Shown piece after piece: positions 60,408 through 64,000 of a DNA stretch of 64,000 nt; the stretch's first letter is position 1; each line of letters begins with the position of its first letter. Source of the DNA: Corynebacterium glyciniphilum AJ 3170 (GTDB lineage Bacteria; Actinomycetota; Actinomycetes; Mycobacteriales; Mycobacteriaceae); the NCBI RefSeq assembly GCF_007673095.1, contig NZ_VDYZ01000015.1:1-64000 (forward strand), written 5' to 3'. Position numbers and translations under genes: made by a program. A model generated the notes under the pieces. The model did no database searches. It was given only the letters and a program-made list of their open reading frames with translations, and had not been told where the DNA came from.

Positions 60408-61274
60408 ATGCACGATGACCGGCCGACCTGGCACTCCCGGACCTGGCTCGCCGCGACGGTGGCCATCGCCGTGGTGCTGTGTGCGGTGCTGGCAATCGGC
60501 GTCGACAGTCCCGTGGCTGCGTGGGCTGCCGTGCTGACGGCGGCCGGCATCAGCGTGGCGCTCGCGGTGGGTGCCGCGCTCAAGGCACGGTCGGAACGAC
60601 GCCACTATGAGGCGGAGCTGGAGCAGTGGGCGGCGGAGAAGGCGACGCAGCATGAGAGGCTGCGCATCGCCGGCGACCTGCATGACCTGGTCTCCCACGG
60701 ACTCGGTCTGATCACTGTCCGCGCGGCGGCCGCGTCCGGCGCGACGGGACCGCACGGTGACGCGGAACGCCGGGCGGCGCTGGAGGACATCGAGACCACG
60801 GGGCGGGAGACTACGACGGAGCTGCGGCGCATGCTCACCGTCCTGCGCTCGTCGGACGGTACCGCGCAGGACGCTCCCCTGCGCCCCGCGGAGACGATCG
60901 ATGATCTTCCGGGAATCGTCGCCTCGGCCGTGAATGCGGGTGTGCGGGTTGACCTCACCGTCGCCGAGGTCGGCCACGTCTCCCCTGGCGTGCAGGTGGC
61001 GGTCTGCGCGACGGTCCGGGAGGCACTGTCGAACGTCCTGCGCCATGCCGGCCGGACCCACGCGTCGGTCGAGGTGGAGCGTGACGGGAGCGAAGTGGTC
61101 GTGACCGTCACCGATTCCGGGCCCGCTCCCGGTCACCAGCCGCAGCCCGGAGCGGGACACGGGCTGTCCGCGCTGCGCCAACGTGCGGAAGGCATGGGAG
61201 GACGCCTGGCGACGTCCCGGACCGGTGAGGGTTTCCGGCTCCGAGCCAGCTTTCCGGACGGTGAACTGCGGTGA
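60408..61274 (+). CDS. Two-component sensor histidine kinase (HisKA_3)
   Basis: 288 residues from ATG 60408. Two short hydrophobic stretches (about 12-31, 38-58) with almost no outside loop make it an intramembrane-sensing kinase. The dimerisation box ERLRIAGDLHDLVSHGLG has the likely phospho-His at 92. ATPase motifs: REALSNVLRHAG (N-box) and GAGHGLSALRQRAEGMGG (G-box). GTGA overlap with its regulator. Confidence 0.92.
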   Translation: MHDDRPTWHSRTWLAATVAIAVVLCAVLAIGVDSPVAAWAAVLTAAGISVALAVGAALKARSERRHYEAELEQWAAEKATQHERLRIAGDLHDLVSHGLGLITVRAAAASGATGPHGDAERRAALEDIETTGRETTTELRRMLTVLRSSDGTAQDAPLRPAETIDDLPGIVASAVNAGVRVDLTVAEVGHVSPGVQVAVCATVREALSNVLRHAGRTHASVEVERDGSEVVVTVTDSGPAPGHQPQPGAGHGLSALRQRAEGMGGRLATSRTGEGFRLRASFPDGELR

Positions 61275-61933
61275 TCCGGGTCCTGGTGGTTGATGATCAA
61301 CCGTTGTTGCGTCACAGTCTGGGCCTGATCATCGACGGTGCGGAAGGGTTGTCGACCGTGGGCGACGCGGGTAGCGGCGGGGACGCGGTACGCCAGGCAC
61401 GCACCCTGCTGCCCGACGTCATTCTGATGGACATCCGGATGCCCGGTGGGGACGGGCTGGAGGCGACGCGGACGATCACGGCGGATCCTGCGCTGACGTC
61501 GACGAAGGTCATCGTGCTCAGCATGTTCGACCTCGACGAGTACGTCCATGAGGCGTTGCGCGCGGGCGCCAGCGGTTTCCTGCTGAAGGATGCGCGTCCG
61601 GACCAGCTCGTTGATGCGGTGAGGCGGACGCATGACGGTGAGTCACTGTTCGCGCCGGCGATCCTGTCGCGACTGGTGGAGCACTATGTCCGCTCGCCGC
61701 GGAGGGCCCCGAGTGGTGAGCAGGCTCCGGCGCTGCAACGGCTGACAGCGCGGGAGACCGAGGTGCTCACCCTGGTGGCACGGGGATTGTCGAACACGGA
61801 GATCACCGAGATATTGACGATTTCGATGCGCACCGTGAAGACCCACATCGGCAACCTGCTGGCCAAACTGGGCGCCCGGGACCGGGCCCAGCTGGTGATC
61901 GCGGCGTACGAGGCGGGAGTTGTGGGCGGATAG
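61271..61933 (+). CDS. Two-component response regulator, NarL/LuxR family
   Basis: 220 residues from GTG 61271. Receiver domain with phospho-Asp54 in ILMDIRMPGGDG; the acidic pocket VDDQ and Lys in FLLKDA are present. C-terminal LuxR HTH: LTARETEVLTLVARGLSNTEITEILTISMRTVKTHIGNLLAKL (about 158-200). It probably controls the divergent ABC exporter in response to the kinase. Confidence 0.94.
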   Translation: MIRVLVVDDQPLLRHSLGLIIDGAEGLSTVGDAGSGGDAVRQARTLLPDVILMDIRMPGGDGLEATRTITADPALTSTKVIVLSMFDLDEYVHEALRAGASGFLLKDARPDQLVDAVRRTHDGESLFAPAILSRLVEHYVRSPRRAPSGEQAPALQRLTARETEVLTLVARGLSNTEITEILTISMRTVKTHIGNLLAKLGARDRAQLVIAAYEAGVVGG

Positions 61934-62042
61934 ACGTGGCTCTACCGGTTCTGCTGACGACAATCAGTTTCAACAGGTAGGGTAAATCACGTAAACCCTC
62001 TCCTTTTATAAACAAACCGGCCGTAGGCCCCGGAGGAACACC

Positions 62043-63782
62043 ATGAGCGCAGCTCGTCCCGCCGTCACCCTCAACCAACTACCCGTCCTCGCAAAGGGAG
62101 CCCTCCCGCTGTTCAAGTCGGGGGTTCTCGGCCCCATGTCACCAGGCGCCATGGGCAAGGCCCTCAAGTACATCTACCAGTGGGAGTTTCTTCCCACCGG
62201 CCTTCTCGCCCTCGGCGCAGCCCGCGACCCCCACCACACCGCCATCGTCGACGACGCCGGGTCGATCACCTACTTGGAACTGCACAATCAGACGAACCTG
62301 CTGGCAAAGGCCCTTCACCGCACCGGGCTGAGGGAGCGTGACAGGATCGGTATCCTCTCCCGGAACCACCGCGGCTTCATCATGGCGCTGTGCGCCCACG
62401 GCCGCCTGGGGACCGACGTCGTCCTGCTCAACACCGGTGCATCAGCACACCAGACCCGCGCAGTGGTCAAGGAGCAGAAGCTCGACCTGCTCTTCATCGA
62501 CGAAGAGTTCATCCCCCTGCTCCCGAAGAACTTCGACCAGTGCCCGGTGATCATCAACTGGGAGGAGAACCACACCACCGCAGCGCGCGTCCCTGACGAC
62601 CACCAGTACGACGACGTCGAGTACGCGAGCAACGTCGCCGAGGCGAAGAACTCCGACAACCACGCCACGCGGAGCCCGGACTGGCCGACCCTGACCGAGG
62701 TGCTGCGGTCCGCGTCCCACGAGCACAAGATACCGACGCGCCCACGCCGCGGTCGCACGATCATCCTCACCTCGGGTACGACCGGTACGCCGAAGGGCGC
62801 CCGTCGGCCAGAACCACGGACCTACCTGCCGGCGTCATCGATCATGTCCCGGATCCCGCTGAAGCAGCATCGTGGCTACTACATCGCTGCACCGATGTTC
62901 CACACCTGGGGTTTCGCACAGATCCAGCTCGGCCTGGCACTGCGCAGCACCCTGATACTCCAGCGCCGGTTCTCTCCGACCGAAGCAGTGAAACTGATCG
63001 AGGCCAACCGGCCCCACGCGATCGCGATCGTGCCGACGATGTTGCGCCGCCTGTTGACCGCCGTGCCCGATGATTTCGACCCGGGGACCCAGGTCATCAC
63101 GGCCTGCGGTGAAGCTCTGCCGCCGACGGTGATCGAGGAAACCACCAGGAAGTTCGGCGGGATCCTCTACAACCTCTACGGTTCCACCGAGGTCAGCTGG
63201 GCATCCATCGCCAGGCCCGAGGAACTGGCCGAGCACCCGACCACGGCCGGAAAGCCTCCGATGGCCACCGTCCTGAAGATCTTCGACGACAACGGCCGGG
63301 AGCTTCCCGAGGGAGAGATCGGGCGCATCTTCGTCGGCAACGACATGCTGTTCGAGGGCTACACCCGTCCAGGCGTGGACAAGGAGACCGTTCAGGGGCT
63401 GGTTGCCACCGGTGACCTGGGCTACTACAAGGACGGTCTGCTCTACATCGCCGGACGCAGCGACGACATGATCGTCTCCGGCGGCGAGAACGTCTACCCG
63501 CAGGAGACCGAGGACATCCTCTCCAGCATGGAGGGCGTCGAAGAAGTCCACGTGCACGGCGTCGATGACGATGACTTCGGTCAGTCCCTCTGCGCTTACG
63601 TCGTGCTCAATGACGGTGCCGACGACGCAGCCAAGGAGAGCTTCAAAGAGAAAGCCAAGGCAGCCGTCAAGGACAAGCTTGCCCGTCACAATGTGCCACG
63701 CAACTACGTCTTCATGGACGTGTTGCCCCGCAACGCCGTAGGCAAGGTTGTTCCTCGCGAGCTGCCGGGGAAGGACGCATAG
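62043..63782 (+). CDS. Long-chain acyl-CoA synthetase (AMP-forming)
   Basis: 579 residues. ANL fold: P-loop ILTSGTTGTPKGARR (about 239-253), LYGSTEVSW (A5), DLGYYKDGLLYIAGRSDDMIVSGGENVYP (A7/A8, about 459-487) and the terminal PRNAVGKVVPREL with the catalytic Lys. Similar to actinobacterial FadD-type proteins that load acyl chains onto CoA. GGAGG lies just upstream of ATG 62043. AGGGT-N11-ACCCT (61979-61999) lies in the promoter region, of unknown meaning. Confidence 0.9.
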   Translation: MSAARPAVTLNQLPVLAKGALPLFKSGVLGPMSPGAMGKALKYIYQWEFLPTGLLALGAARDPHHTAIVDDAGSITYLELHNQTNLLAKALHRTGLRERDRIGILSRNHRGFIMALCAHGRLGTDVVLLNTGASAHQTRAVVKEQKLDLLFIDEEFIPLLPKNFDQCPVIINWEENHTTAARVPDDHQYDDVEYASNVAEAKNSDNHATRSPDWPTLTEVLRSASHEHKIPTRPRRGRTIILTSGTTGTPKGARRPEPRTYLPASSIMSRIPLKQHRGYYIAAPMFHTWGFAQIQLGLALRSTLILQRRFSPTEAVKLIEANRPHAIAIVPTMLRRLLTAVPDDFDPGTQVITACGEALPPTVIEETTRKFGGILYNLYGSTEVSWASIARPEELAEHPTTAGKPPMATVLKIFDDNGRELPEGEIGRIFVGNDMLFEGYTRPGVDKETVQGLVATGDLGYYKDGLLYIAGRSDDMIVSGGENVYPQETEDILSSMEGVEEVHVHGVDDDDFGQSLCAYVVLNDGADDAAKESFKEKAKAAVKDKLARHNVPRNYVFMDVLPRNAVGKVVPRELPGKDA

Positions 63783-63857
63783 CGCACCGGGCAGCTCCGC
63801 ACCTGCGGACTCCGCTCCCCCACGATCGGATGTCGGAAGTGTTTGACCCCCGCGGTA

Positions 63858-64000
63858 GTGAGGGACGACTCCGAGGACCACCATGGACCGCATGGACAAC
63901 GACCGCTCAACCTCTTCGACGCGCTCTCCCCCGGCGGAAGCGTGCAACACGCAGCACTGATGACCGGGTTGAAGCACTACATGGGCCCGTTCGAGGCGTA
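63858..64000 (+). CDS. Possible gene start, cut by the window end
   Basis: From GTG 63858 one frame is open to the end (47 codons): ...RPLNLFDALSPGGSVQHAALMTGLKHYMGPFEA. It looks protein-like but I do not recognise it, and no good ribosome site precedes it. An ATG at 63883 opens another frame that stops soon. Confidence 0.3.
   Translation, partial: MRDDSEDHHGPHGQRPLNLFDALSPGGSVQHAALMTGLKHYMGPFEA

Overview
The window is a high-GC actinobacterial chromosome segment. Gene content points to a high-GC Corynebacterium close to the C. variabile / cheese-smear group; the genus is an inference from content, not from a marker gene. Supporting signs are fba followed by a DUF3151 gene and a GH76 glycosidase, purA in its corynebacterial-type setting, a McbR-type operator in front of metE, a lutABC operon behind a FadR-type operator, frequent leaderless or GTG starts, and tight ATGA/GTGA gene overlaps. 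I see no rRNA, tRNA, CRISPR, insertion sequence or phage gene.

Layout. 0.2-13 kb: an Hsp20 gene behind a HAIR-like site; a double-NBD ECF-type ATPase; a fructose PTS permease; a divergent pair of YhgE/Pip membrane proteins; a small membrane protein; acetyltransferase, methyltransferase and a hypothetical; then the T and S subunits of an ECF transporter on the same strand as the distant ATPase. 13-16 kb: a solitary HigA antitoxin behind a wrecked higB, a lipoprotein, and a divergent NAD(P)H-hydrate repair protein. 16-24 kb: metE, lutABC, an AbiEi/DUF559-like protein boxed in by terminators, and a MarR regulator behind four GGTACC palindromes. 24-34 kb: an osmoprotectant ABC importer, a PAS protein, a TetR-SDR-BCCT operon and an NhaA-thioredoxin-fold fusion. 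34-41.4 kb: two tandem histidine phosphatases and then a TetR / SDR / acyl-CoA dehydrogenase / APH kinase / acyl-CoA ligase group. 41.5-54 kb: nucleoside hydrolase, oxidoreductase, MGMT-like protein, purA, exporters with a TetR, an orphan HicB-like gene, a phosphodiesterase-family protein, DUF3151 and fba. 55-64 kb: GH76, DUF1707 and secreted proteins, an ABC exporter divergent from a two-component system, and an acyl-CoA synthetase.

The most interesting system is at 35.9-41.5 kb. The enzyme set (reductase, acyl-CoA dehydrogenase-like protein, APH-type kinase, acyl-CoA ligase) matches the logic of the Pseudomonas putida levulinate (lva) pathway and of mammalian ACAD10/ACAD11, where 4-hydroxyacyl-CoAs are phosphorylated and then dephosphorylated to an enoyl-CoA. 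The same palindrome (TGAAYC-N2-GATTCA) lies before the TetR gene, the SDR gene and the separate acyl-CoA ligase gene, so one local regulator probably controls the whole set.

Other points: the ECF ATPase has complementary losses that leave one complete composite ATP site; the same AGCAACCCC/GGGGTTGCT terminator family recurs at five places; both Cys of the thioredoxin fold fused to NhaA are gone; and the kinase-type half of the NAD(P)H-hydrate repair protein has lost its motifs.
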